From Pseudomonas koreensis (GTDB lineage: Bacteria > Pseudomonadota > Gammaproteobacteria > Pseudomonadales > Pseudomonadaceae): a stretch of 64,000 nucleotides of DNA. Position numbers and translations under genes: made by a program. The notes beneath the pieces were generated by a model. It ran no database searches, was not told where the DNA came from, and saw nothing but the letters and a program-made list of their open reading frames with translations. Of the stretch, positions 1 to 12,759 are shown in pieces (position 1 is the first letter of the stretch; each line of letters opens with the position of its first letter). The stretch is from contig NZ_JAOEJU010000003.1 of NCBI RefSeq assembly GCF_025447595.1, positions 1 to 64,000 on the forward strand, in the 5' to 3' direction.

Positions 1-5
1 AGGCG

Positions 6-119
6 ATGCCCCCGGATCAATCCCGGAGCGAAGGAACCCGAGCCACAGCGAGGGCCGTACGTCAGGGTAAAGCCTTTTGGGTTACCTTTTCGGCGTCTGG
101 AAAAGGTGACTCGCCGTAA
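6..119 (+). other. Short open frame of 37 codons at the window edge
   Basis: An ATG-initiated frame of 37 codons ends at TAA 117-119. It is rich in Arg, Ser and Gly and contains the segment GKAFWVTFSASGK. From memory, similar short frames are scattered in intergenic DNA of P. fluorescens-type genomes and are often annotated as small hypothetical proteins; I cannot verify that here. No clear ribosome binding site is visible because the window starts 5 bases upstream. It is probably non-coding repeat-derived DNA, and the open frame may continue an element from the left. Confidence 0.25.
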
Positions 120-162
120 GGGCGAAACCCTAAGAAGCCGTTACCGCAGCAACGGATCTGCC

Positions 163-186
163 CCCAATCCCAATCCCAATCCCAAT
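163..186. repeat. Four tandem copies of CCCAAT
   Basis: The hexamer CCCAAT is repeated four times without error between the small edge frame and the cobalamin riboswitch. It is a simple microsatellite that could vary in copy number by slippage. No gene overlaps it. The rest of the stretch 120-227 holds nothing I can identify. Confidence 0.9.
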
Positions 187-227
187 TGACTCAAATCCCC
201 CCCGCATGGTCTCCTACACAACTTGTT

Positions 228-424
228 ACGGGTGCCCTTCACAGGGTGAAACGGGAAACCGGTGAATCATGTGCTTTACTCTAAAGCCATGTCAGTCCGG
301 TGCTGCCCCCGCAACGGTAAGCGAGCGAAGCGTCAGATCCACTGTGCCCACGGGCATGGGAAGGTGACGCTTGCAGGTCGGCCAGACGCCAACCCCTCGT
401 GAGCCCGGAGACCGGCCCGCAACA
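228..424 (+). promoter_or_regulatory. Cobalamin (B12) riboswitch
   Basis: The conserved cobalamin-aptamer blocks occur in order: AGGGTGAAACGGGAA followed by CCGGTGAATC (about 242-268), GTCAGTCCGGTGCTG then CCCCCGCAACGGTAA (about 291-320), and the 3-prime B12 box GAGCCCGGAGACCGGCC (about 401-417). It lies about 130 bases upstream of cbtB. Cobalamin riboswitches of this kind shut off downstream expression when adenosylcobalamin is plentiful. The placement fits feedback control of cobalt uptake and probably of the following cobE/cobM genes. I could not settle whether control is at transcription or translation. Confidence 0.92.
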
Positions 425-555
425 CACAGTGCGCATCTTGCGCCACTGAACATAACAAACCCGCGGTGGGCGGGCGCTGTTCGAACCTCTGCGTGCCCGG
501 CCGCAGGGGTTTTCATGCGCTCTATTCACCCGCTGACACTCCAGAGGGAAGCGCC

Positions 556-753
556 ATGTCGATCATCAGCAGCACCGGCAGCAATTCGGACAAGATCGCC
601 AACACCACCACCCTGAGCCAACGCCTGACCGCCGCCGTCTGCGCGTCGATCCTCGGTGCGTGCCTCGTGTATTTCGCCGGCTTCTCGCACATCGAAGCGG
701 TGCACAACGCCGCCCACGATACCCGCCACAGCGCCGCGTTCCCGTGCCACTGA
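556..753 (+). CDS. cbtB: CbtB, small cobalt transporter subunit
   Basis: A 65-residue protein with one membrane segment (about residues 24-43) and a short His-rich C-terminal tail (His45, 50, 54, 58 and 65), the pattern of CbtB, the small partner of the predicted cobalt permease CbtA. The tail presumably binds the metal. ATG 556 is chosen because GAGGGA precedes it by about 8 bases. It sits directly behind the B12 riboswitch and 11 bases before cbtA, so the pair should be induced when cobalamin is scarce. Family assignment rests on size, topology, His tail and context. Confidence 0.9.
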   Translation: MSIISSTGSNSDKIANTTTLSQRLTAAVCASILGACLVYFAGFSHIEAVHNAAHDTRHSAAFPCH

Positions 754-764
754 GACCTGACGAC

Positions 765-1466
765 ATGATCAAGCGTATTGCGCAGACCGCAGGTTTCACC
801 GGCCTTCTGGCCGCCCTGCTCCTGACGTTGCTGCAAAGCTTCTGGGTTTCGCCGCTGATTCTGCAGGCCGAGACCTTCGAGAAAGCCGAACCGGTTGCCG
901 AAGTTCACGAACACGCCGCCGGCACCGCCGCCCACACCCACGATGCCGAAGCCTGGGAGCCGGAAGACGGCTGGCAGCGTGTGGTTTCCACCACCAGTGG
1001 CAATCTGGTAGTAGCCGTGGGTTTTGCCCTGATGCTGGCGGGTCTGTACACCCTGCGTGCGCCGACCAAAACCTCGCAAGGCCTGCTCTGGGGCCTGGCT
1101 GGTTATGCGACCTTCGTGCTCGCCCCGACCATGGGCCTGCCACCTGAGCTGCCGGGCACTGCCGCCGCGGATCTGGCCTCGCGGCAGATGTGGTGGATCG
1201 GCACCGCCGCCTCCACCGCTGTCGGCCTGGCCTTGATCGCCTTCAGCCGTAGCTGGCTGATGAAGATCCTCGGTGTGGCGATCCTTGCCGTGCCGCACGT
1301 GATCGGCGCGCCGCAACCGGAAGTGCATTCGATGCTCGCCCCGGAAGCCCTCGAAGCTCAGTTCAAAATCGCTTCGCAGCTGACCAACGTCGCGTTCTGG
1401 CTGGCCCTGGGCCTGATCAGCGCCTGGTTGTTCCGCCGCAAAAGCGAAGGTCAGTACCACGCATGA
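765..1466 (+). CDS. cbtA: CbtA, cobalt transporter membrane subunit
   Basis: A 233-residue inner-membrane protein with about five hydrophobic segments (near residues 8-28, 80-97, 105-121, 142-160, 205-223). The first loop carries a His cluster, HEH and HTHD at residues 48-60, likely a metal-binding site. This matches CbtA, a predicted cobalt permease found next to CbtB under B12 riboswitch control. The stop overlaps the start of cobE by 4 bases (ATGA), indicating translational coupling to cobalamin synthesis. Cobalt as substrate is known of the family by context rather than shown here. Confidence 0.9.
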   Translation: MIKRIAQTAGFTGLLAALLLTLLQSFWVSPLILQAETFEKAEPVAEVHEHAAGTAAHTHDAEAWEPEDGWQRVVSTTSGNLVVAVGFALMLAGLYTLRAPTKTSQGLLWGLAGYATFVLAPTMGLPPELPGTAAADLASRQMWWIGTAASTAVGLALIAFSRSWLMKILGVAILAVPHVIGAPQPEVHSMLAPEALEAQFKIASQLTNVAFWLALGLISAWLFRRKSEGQYHA

Positions 1467-1876
1467 CCGATGACAGCGCAGCGCCGACCTTCGTGGTCGG
1501 CCTGGGCTGCCAGCGCGGCTGCCCGGCCAGCACGCTGCGCGCATTGCTTGATCAGGCGTTGCAGGCGCATCGAATTGATCTTGAGAAGGTCAAGGCGCTG
1601 GCCAGCATCGATCTCAAGCGCGACGAGCCCGGTTTGCAGGAACTCGCCGCCCAACTGGCGCTGCCGTTGCTGTACTTCAGCAGCGAAGAACTGGCCAGTT
1701 ATCAGCAACGTTTGAGTCACCATTCACAGATCGCCTTCGAACGCACCGGCTGCTACGGCGTAGCGGAAAGTGCCGCGCTGGCGCTCGCCGAGCAGTTGAT
1801 CAGTGGCCCGGCAAAACTGCTGATTTCCCGGCAAAAGTACGCTCAGGCGACACTGGCATTGGCCGGCGCCGCGTAA
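1463..1876 (+). CDS. cobE: CobE / CbiG C-terminal-type cobalamin biosynthesis protein
   Basis: A 137-residue protein of the CobE/CbiG C-terminal family, with the N-terminal VVGLGCQRGCP motif (about residues 11-21) and the GCYGVAESAAL stretch near residue 97 that typifies the family. CobE works in the aerobic cobalamin pathway around the precorrin-methyltransferase steps, although its exact role is not settled. The ATG lies inside the end of cbtA with a 4-base overlap. About 90 bases separate it from cobM. Confidence 0.88.
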   Translation: MTDDSAAPTFVVGLGCQRGCPASTLRALLDQALQAHRIDLEKVKALASIDLKRDEPGLQELAAQLALPLLYFSSEELASYQQRLSHHSQIAFERTGCYGVAESAALALAEQLISGPAKLLISRQKYAQATLALAGAA

Positions 1877-1967
1877 ATTCCCGATAATCCCCGCTTTCGA
1901 TCATGAGCATTCTTCATCTGAAGCGCTTGTGAAGCACTGCCCTGCCCCTTTTCTACAGGATCCAACG

Positions 1968-2714
1968 ATGACCGTTTACTTCATCGGCGCCGGCCCCGGC
2001 GACCCGGAATTGATCACTGTCAAAGGACAGCGGCTGATCCGCAGTTGCCCGGTGATCATCTACGCAGGTTCGTTGGTGCCAACGGCAGTGCTGGAAGGTC
2101 ATTGCGCGCAAACCGTGATCAACAGCGCCGAGCTGCACCTGGAACAGATCATCGACCTGATCAAAACCGCCCACACCAAGGGCCAGGACGTGGCTCGGGT
2201 GCATTCGGGCGATCCGAGCCTGTATGGCGCCATTGGCGAGCAGATTCGTTATTTGCGCGAGCTGGGTATTCCGTTCGAGATCATTCCCGGTGTGACCGCT
2301 ACCGCCGCGTGCTCCGCGCTGTTAGGCGCTGAGCTGACCCTGCCGGACGTCTCGCAAAGCGTGATTCTGACCCGTTATGCGGATAAAACCGCGATGCCTG
2401 CCGGCGAAGAGCTCGGCAATCTGGCGCAGCACGGGGCGACCATGGCGATTCATCTGGGAGTCAATCATCTGGAGAAAATCCTCGCCGAGCTGCTGCCGCA
2501 TTACGGCGCGGATTGCCCGATCGCGGTGATTCACCGGGCGACGTGGCCGGATCAGGACTGGGTGGTCGGGACGTTGGAGGATATTGCCGCAAAGGTGGCG
2601 GCCAAGGGGTTTCGGCGTACGGCGTTGATTCTGGTTGGGCGGGTGTTGGGCAGCGATCATTTCAGTGAGTCTTCGCTGTATCGCGCGGGGCACGCACATC
2701 TTTACCGCCCATAA
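1968..2714 (+). CDS. cobM: CobM, precorrin-4 C11-methyltransferase
   Basis: A 248-residue SAM-dependent tetrapyrrole methyltransferase. The N-terminal motif FIGAGPGDPELITVKG (residues 4-19) is the family signature, and length matches CobM/CbiF, which methylates C11 of precorrin-4 to give precorrin-5 in cobalamin synthesis. ATG 1968 is preferred to an in-frame start 39 bases upstream because the family begins just before the GAGPGD loop and ACAGGA precedes it. It is the last gene of the cobalt/cobalamin group and is followed by a REP pair. Confidence 0.93.
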   Translation: MTVYFIGAGPGDPELITVKGQRLIRSCPVIIYAGSLVPTAVLEGHCAQTVINSAELHLEQIIDLIKTAHTKGQDVARVHSGDPSLYGAIGEQIRYLRELGIPFEIIPGVTATAACSALLGAELTLPDVSQSVILTRYADKTAMPAGEELGNLAQHGATMAIHLGVNHLEKILAELLPHYGADCPIAVIHRATWPDQDWVVGTLEDIAAKVAAKGFRRTALILVGRVLGSDHFSESSLYRAGHAHLYRP

Positions 2715-2724
2715 CAACCCCATT

Positions 2725-2782
2725 GCGAGCAGGCTCGCTCCCACAGTAGACCGCATTTCCCTGTGGGAGCGAGCCTGCTCGC
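2725..2782. repeat. REP pair, short-spacer class
   Basis: Two inverted copies of the pseudomonad REP (GCGAGCAGGCTCGCTCCCAC and its reverse complement) flank a 14-base spacer. They lie between the convergent cobM and nfuA genes. Confidence 0.95.
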
Positions 2783-2808
2783 GATAAGGGGCGCTGAATT
2801 TCTGGCAT

Positions 2809-2839
2809 AAAAAAACGGCGCTCACGGGGCGCCGTTTTT
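2809..2839. terminator. Bidirectional intrinsic terminator between cobM and nfuA
   Basis: AAAAACGGCGC pairs perfectly with GCGCCGTTTTT across a 7-base loop. The A-run on one side and T-run on the other allow it to end transcripts from both convergent genes. Confidence 0.9.
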
Positions 2840-2857
2840 CATGCCGCAGCGAACACC

Positions 2858-4535
<1,678 letters not shown>

Positions 4536-4585
4536 CGATGGCGCTCCCGATCCCGTACTTCACAGGATTGGGACAACCGCCATCG
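4536..4585. other. Hairpin between cti and the acyltransferase gene
   Basis: CGATGGCG (4536-4543) pairs with CGCCATCG (4578-4585), and CCCGATCC (4546-4553) pairs with GGATTGGG (4565-4572) allowing a G-T pair. Together they give a two-step stem ending right at the acyltransferase start codon. No T-run follows, so it may be an attenuating or translation-limiting structure rather than a standard terminator. Confidence 0.6.
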
Positions 4586-4594
4586 CTCAAACGA

Positions 4595-6889
4595 TCAAAG
4601 ATTCTCGTACCGGTTCATATCCAGCACGCCCTCTTCCACCGGATCGGTTTCGTGGATGTATTGGCTCAGGTCATGGAAATAGAACCAGAACTGCGGATGA
4701 CTGCGACGAATCCCCCAGCGTTCGACGATTTTCTCGAACTGCGCCGCGTCCTTTGCACTTTCCATCGCATCGACAAACGCCGGCACCTGATCCGCCGGGA
4801 TTTTGAACATGAAATTCGGGTAGCTGCTGAGCACGCCCGGATAGATCGTCAACGTGTCCAGGCCCGGCTGATAGCGCAGGGATTCACCGAGCAGGAACGC
4901 CACGTTGCTGTGCGCACGGTTGCGCAGCAGGCTGTAGACCTCGCGTTTGCCGCTGCGGGTTTCGACCCGAAGCATGGTCGCCTCCGGCAATTGATCGATC
5001 ACTTTCAGGCCGGCCGCCGGGCGCGAAGTCAGGCGGCTCAGTGCCTGTTCGGCGTTTTGCAGCGCCGGGTCGATGTTCGGGCGCGAGCAATAGGCGTCTT
5101 CGCAGCGGTTGATCGGATCGGGCCGCGCATTGAGGTCGCCGTAGCGCGCCAGCAATTGCATGGCGAAATCGCGTTTCGGGTCCTTTTCGTCGAGTTTCAG
5201 CGCGGTCGGCTTGTCGTCGTCGATGGCTTCGTAATCGAGCCACATCTTGAACTGGCCGCTGCTCTGGTACCAATCGTCGAGGTAACCCTCGCGGGAATCG
5301 GCTGGCATCAGGCGCAAGAAGTTCTGTTCGGCGCCGTTGCGGATCAGGTCGAAATACAAGCGCGTTTGCGCCTGATGGGAAACGTTGCCGAACACATCGA
5401 AATTCACCGCCAACTGGTAATAGGTGCGCTCCAGCAGCGGATAGTCGAACAGCCACATCGTCTGCGGCACTTCGCCAATCAGGCCTTTGGTCACCGAGGC
5501 GCTGTCGAAGTGGCGGAAGATGCTGAGCAAAGCGTTGTCATTGCCGGCCCACAGGGTCGACCAGCTCGGTGCCGGCAGATCGGCGTAGCTGTCACGGCGC
5601 AGCGCTTCGTATTTGTTTCGCTTGTTGCGGTAGTTGTGCCACAGGCTCAGGACGCTGCCGACGTCGTCGTTCTGCCCCGGCATCGCCAGCAATGGCGTGG
5701 CCTGGCCGCGATAGTTCGGGTCGGTGATGTACAGGTCGTGCTCCGGAGCCTGGAACAGCGCCCAGAAGTTGTCGCGGATCACGTCGGTTGCAATCTGCCC
5801 ACGGCACACCGGGCCGCGAATGAACGTGCGCACGAAGTATTCGGCGTTATCGAGCATGAACTGATAGCGCGCCTGCGCCGGGATTGCCTCAAAGGTCGCG
5901 AACGGGTTGGCCCGGCTCTGCGGCCCGTAGCCCGGCAACGCGTTGACCTGCCAGTTGCCGTTGTAGAACAGGCTTTTGACCCGCGCCATCTTCGCCGCGC
6001 TCAGCGGATAGGTGATGTGGGTTTTGTGCACGATCACGCCCTGCACCGGCCACAAACGGTAATACACCTGAGTGCCTGGATCGTCGTTCGGGCGGCGGGT
6101 AGCGATCAGATCGATCGGCTGGCCGGTCGGCGTGCGCGAGCGCACCCACTGAAAGTAATGCCCCGGTTCGCCGTCCTTGAAATAGATGTGTGCCAGGAAC
6201 CAGTGCTCGTACAGCCAGCGCCCGAGCAGACTCTCCCGTGCACCGGGCTGGTTGAGCAGGTTTTCCCACTGGACGATTTGCATCGCCTCTTTGGCGCTCG
6301 GCGCCAGCCCCTGCTCATCGATCGGAGCGCCTGACGCGAGCCAGCGCTGCAAGGTCTGGTATTGCTGATCGGTCAGGCCGGTGACGGCCAGCGGCATGCC
6401 CTCTTTCGGATGGGCGCCGGCATAGCCGTCGAATTCGGCGGGCATCGCGCACAGGTTCTCGCGGTTGAGTCCCAGCACAATGTCTTCCGGCAGTTTGGCG
6501 TTGGGCGTCAGCGGCGTTTTGTGCCCCAACTCCAGCATGCGTGCCATCAGGGCGGCCTGACTGCCCTGGGCATCGAGCACCGAATAGAAATCTTTCTGCT
6601 GCCAGGCGCGTTTGCCGAAGGCGTCATAGAACAACCGGGTGGTCGGTGCTGCCTGTGTGCGGTCACCGTCGTAGACCGGCATTTTACTCGCACCACGGGC
6701 TGCGCCTTCGCCGCTGCCCAGGTTCAACTGGCAGGCAGAGTCGTAGCACGCATGGCAAGCCACGCACTTCTCGGTGAAGATCGGCTGGATGTCGCGGGTG
6801 TAAGAAATTGAAGGCGAGATCGCAGGACTTTGCGCCGCCGCGCCAAAGCTCAAAAACAGCAACACCATGCTGACGACGCGGTACGACAT
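4595..6889 (-). CDS. cti: Cti, periplasmic fatty acid cis/trans isomerase
   Basis: A 764-residue protein. Residues 1-20 form a Sec signal peptide, and C42-V-A-C45-H46 is a c-type heme site, as expected for Cti, the cytochrome-c-like isomerase that converts cis to trans unsaturated fatty acids in membrane phospholipids of Pseudomonas and Vibrio. This rigidifies the membrane under solvent or heat stress. The start at 6889 places the signal peptide at the N-terminus; an in-frame ATG 30 codons upstream would bury it. The gene diverges from metH. Cti is usually expressed constitutively, with activity set by membrane access. Confidence 0.95.
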   Translation of the reverse strand: MSYRVVSMVLLFLSFGAAAQSPAISPSISYTRDIQPIFTEKCVACHACYDSACQLNLGSGEGAARGASKMPVYDGDRTQAAPTTRLFYDAFGKRAWQQKDFYSVLDAQGSQAALMARMLELGHKTPLTPNAKLPEDIVLGLNRENLCAMPAEFDGYAGAHPKEGMPLAVTGLTDQQYQTLQRWLASGAPIDEQGLAPSAKEAMQIVQWENLLNQPGARESLLGRWLYEHWFLAHIYFKDGEPGHYFQWVRSRTPTGQPIDLIATRRPNDDPGTQVYYRLWPVQGVIVHKTHITYPLSAAKMARVKSLFYNGNWQVNALPGYGPQSRANPFATFEAIPAQARYQFMLDNAEYFVRTFIRGPVCRGQIATDVIRDNFWALFQAPEHDLYITDPNYRGQATPLLAMPGQNDDVGSVLSLWHNYRNKRNKYEALRRDSYADLPAPSWSTLWAGNDNALLSIFRHFDSASVTKGLIGEVPQTMWLFDYPLLERTYYQLAVNFDVFGNVSHQAQTRLYFDLIRNGAEQNFLRLMPADSREGYLDDWYQSSGQFKMWLDYEAIDDDKPTALKLDEKDPKRDFAMQLLARYGDLNARPDPINRCEDAYCSRPNIDPALQNAEQALSRLTSRPAAGLKVIDQLPEATMLRVETRSGKREVYSLLRNRAHSNVAFLLGESLRYQPGLDTLTIYPGVLSSYPNFMFKIPADQVPAFVDAMESAKDAAQFEKIVERWGIRRSHPQFWFYFHDLSQYIHETDPVEEGVLDMNRYENL

Positions 6890-7047
6890 ATCCCTGATCC
6901 TGATCCTGAAGAAAAACGCCGCGATTCTACCGTTATGACGCCCGTTCCAACATGAGCGATATTCATGCAAAAGCACCACATGCTCTAAATCCGCACAGGT
7001 TTGTTATGATCCCGCTCCTTCGTCATGGTCTTTTTCGAGTAGTCCCA

Positions 7048-10758
<3,711 letters not shown>

Positions 10759-10777
10759 TCCAGCTTCACGCAATACC

Positions 10778-10869
10778 CTGTGGGAGCGAGCTTGCTCGCG
10801 AAAACGGTCGATCATTCAGCATTAATGTTGAATGACGCGCCGCCATCGCGAGCAAGCTCGCTCCCACAG
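10778..10869. repeat. REP pair, long-spacer class
   Basis: GTGGGAGCGAGCTTGCTCGC and its reverse complement flank a 48-base spacer that contains a further palindrome (ATTCAGCATT AATGTTGAAT, 10813-10832). The element follows metH and could act as its transcript end. Confidence 0.95.
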
Positions 10870-10936
10870 TTCGTTTTGCGGTGTTCTCCAGATGGTTGAC
10901 TATGCTTGTCTGACACACACGGCAGACGGGGGATTT

Positions 10937-11155
10937 ATGGACGATCCAGTCGACAACAAGCCACCGACCTTCTGGCAGATGCTGCACAGTGTCATGGCGG
11001 CGGCGTTCGGGGTGCAGAGCGGCAAGAACCGGGCAAGGGACTTCACCCACGGCAAGCCCAGCCATTTCATATTCCTGGGCATCGCGTTCACGGCGGTGTT
11101 TGCCTTGACGCTGTTCGGCATTGTGCAACTGGTGGTGCATCTGGCGGGTGTCTGA
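10937..11155 (+). CDS. DUF2970 small membrane protein
   Basis: A 72-residue protein with a hydrophilic, basic N-terminal half (WQMLHSVMAAAFGVQSGKN near residues 12-30, the DUF2970 core) and one C-terminal membrane helix (about 45-68). Function is unknown. ATG 10937 is preferred: GGGGGA lies about 8 bases upstream, whereas an in-frame start at 10832 would begin inside the REP element. It stands alone between metH and a convergent gene whose stop codon is 5 bases away. Confidence 0.8.
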   Translation: MDDPVDNKPPTFWQMLHSVMAAAFGVQSGKNRARDFTHGKPSHFIFLGIAFTAVFALTLFGIVQLVVHLAGV

Positions 11156-11160
11156 GCCGC

Positions 11161-12234
11161 TCAGCGCATCAGTGTCTGCAGATTGAAGGGATAGCGATAC
11201 GACACCGGACGCCCCTTCGCCGAGAGCTTGCGAAAGTGCACGCCGTAGTCCGGTGACGCGCCCATGGCCAGCATTCGGCGGGCTTGATCCCTGTCGATCA
11301 GTTGCAGCAGCGCAACCTGTCGGTCACGACCGCCGTACTGATTCAGATCGACGCCCTGCTGATAATCGTGCAGCTCGACCAGCGCCCAGCCTCCGAGGGT
11401 GAAGTGTCCACCGAGCAAGGCGCTCAGCCGACCGTCGACCAATGCCTGCAAGGCCTCGTGCGAGGTGTTGACAGCGCTGAACAACACGTCCTTGCCCGGC
11501 ACTTTGCCCGCCTCGGAAACCGCACGCATCGCACCGAACGCCATTTCGTCGTTGGCCGCCCATACCAATGACACATCCGGGTAACGAACCAGCAACTGCT
11601 TCGCCTGCTCGTAAGCGCGTTTTTGCGTCCAGCCACCATAGACCAGTTGCCGCAAACGCACCTGAGGATGCTCGGCCAGTGCCCGCTGCATGCCCTTTTC
11701 ACGCAGTTGCGCCGACGGCGTGATCTTCAGGCCCGAGAAGGCCAGCAGATCGATCGTTTTACCGGGTGCCACAGGCGGATGCAGACGGATCAGCTCCTTC
11801 ATCATCAGATAACCGCCCTCTTCGTCGTTCGGCACCAGGCTGCCGATCCGGTCCGCACGCTCTACCACCAATGCCTGCTGATTGGGCGTCAGTGCGGAAT
11901 TGACCATGAACAGTTTTACCCCGCTGTCATTGGCCAGCCGCAAGATTTGCGGGGCGACGTACTGTTCGTTGACGAACATCAGATAGTCGGGACGATCCGG
12001 CCCCTGCAACGCCAATCGGGCCTGGGCGACTGTCAGTTCGGGCTGGCGCTGTGAATAGAGAATGCGCAAGTCGATCCCCAGATCCCGGGCAGCGGCCTGC
12101 ATGAATTGCGAGTAACTGACCCAGAACGCTTCCTCAGTCGAACCCGGATTCAAAAACAGCACGGACTCTGCCCGCACACACGATCCGAAAATCGCGCCGA
12201 ACAGCAACAGACTGATGTGAAGTAACTTGAACAT
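11161..12234 (-). CDS. Periplasmic sugar-binding-type substrate-binding protein
   Basis: A 357-residue protein with a signal peptide (residues 1-22) and the two-lobed periplasmic-binding-protein type-1 fold of LacI/RbsB relatives. Visible family features include FLNPGSTEEAFW near residue 27 and the AANDEMAFGAMRA block near 235. Such proteins normally capture sugars or autoinducer-like ligands for an ABC importer or present them to a sensor, but no permease, ATPase or sensor gene is adjacent. The start at 12234 places the signal peptide at the N-terminus. Ligand unknown. Confidence 0.75.
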   Translation of the reverse strand: MFKLLHISLLLFGAIFGSCVRAESVLFLNPGSTEEAFWVSYSQFMQAAARDLGIDLRILYSQRQPELTVAQARLALQGPDRPDYLMFVNEQYVAPQILRLANDSGVKLFMVNSALTPNQQALVVERADRIGSLVPNDEEGGYLMMKELIRLHPPVAPGKTIDLLAFSGLKITPSAQLREKGMQRALAEHPQVRLRQLVYGGWTQKRAYEQAKQLLVRYPDVSLVWAANDEMAFGAMRAVSEAGKVPGKDVLFSAVNTSHEALQALVDGRLSALLGGHFTLGGWALVELHDYQQGVDLNQYGGRDRQVALLQLIDRDQARRMLAMGASPDYGVHFRKLSAKGRPVSYRYPFNLQTLMR

Positions 12235-12353
12235 GAAACATCCGGGCCCAGGGGAAAAATGGCCGCGCATTATAGCCACCTATCAATCGGCCATTGGCGC
12301 TTGATCCCGTTTTTCGTCCGACAATCGTCGCAAGCGGGGCCCGGACGTGTCGT

Positions 12354-12467
12354 TTACTGATGACTGACCCAGAACACGGCTGTTCCAACAACCAGAATGA
12401 TCAGGAACAGAATCGCCCAGGCATCGACGCTGCTATCACTTTTCCTTGCTTTGGTCGGGTTGCTCAT
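12354..12467 (-). CDS. 37-residue single-helix membrane peptide
   Basis: A short gene with a good ribosome binding site (GAGGCGATGCA before ATG 12467). The product has a charged N-terminal segment (MSNPTKARKSDSS) and one membrane helix (about residues 16-34, WAILFLIILVVGTAVFW) ending in SHQ. A basic and polar head with a single helix is typical of small inner-membrane peptides that modulate larger membrane proteins, but I do not recognise this one. It lies between the periplasmic binding protein gene and the divergent cysI leader. Confidence 0.6.
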   Translation of the reverse strand: MSNPTKARKSDSSVDAWAILFLIILVVGTAVFWVSHQ

Positions 12468-12589
12468 TGCATCGCCTCTTGTCGGTTTTATCGGTGATTG
12501 CAGAAAGACTCGACCACAGTTAAGACGATGATTGCCCACACGACAAATGCGGGATAGTTGACAGCCATTCTCGTTAGGCGATTTGGTTC

Positions 12590-12759
12590 TTTACATATAC
12601 TCAAACATCACTTTTGCGCATAACTGCAAACGGGTATATTGCCCCGGCTCCGTTAGGGAGTGCGCGGCCGTGCGCGCAGAATTGCAGAGGAACCATCGGA
12701 CTCCAGCAAGCGAAAACGCAGCGTTTTCCGAGTGGCCAAAGCCTGAGAACAGGACTTAT
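12590..12759 (+). promoter_or_regulatory. Upstream region of cysI
   Basis: This AT-richer stretch before cysI holds two TATAAT-like boxes, TATACT (12596-12601) and TATATT (12635-12640). Neither has a convincing -35 at 17 bases, as expected for a promoter needing an activator. In Pseudomonas sulfur assimilation genes answer to CysB; I cannot define a CysB site by eye. The segment 12468-12589 shows no other feature. Confidence 0.3.

Noticed and set aside
522..1544. A 340-codon minus-strand frame opposite cbtB and cbtA
   Set aside because: It lies over the riboswitch-linked cbtBA genes, whose motifs are convincing; the minus frame shows only low-complexity Gly/Arg sequence.
4538..6334. A 598-codon plus-strand frame opposite cti
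   Set aside because: Antisense to a clear cti gene, with no start signals or domains and a composition typical of reverse-complement reading.
6890..7047. SAM or SAH riboswitch before metH
   Set aside because: No recognisable conserved blocks in the 158-base gap; only a TATGAT box was seen.
10832..10936. N-terminal extension of the DUF2970 gene
   Set aside because: Begins inside a REP arm (REQARSH); ATG 10937 with its ribosome site is better.
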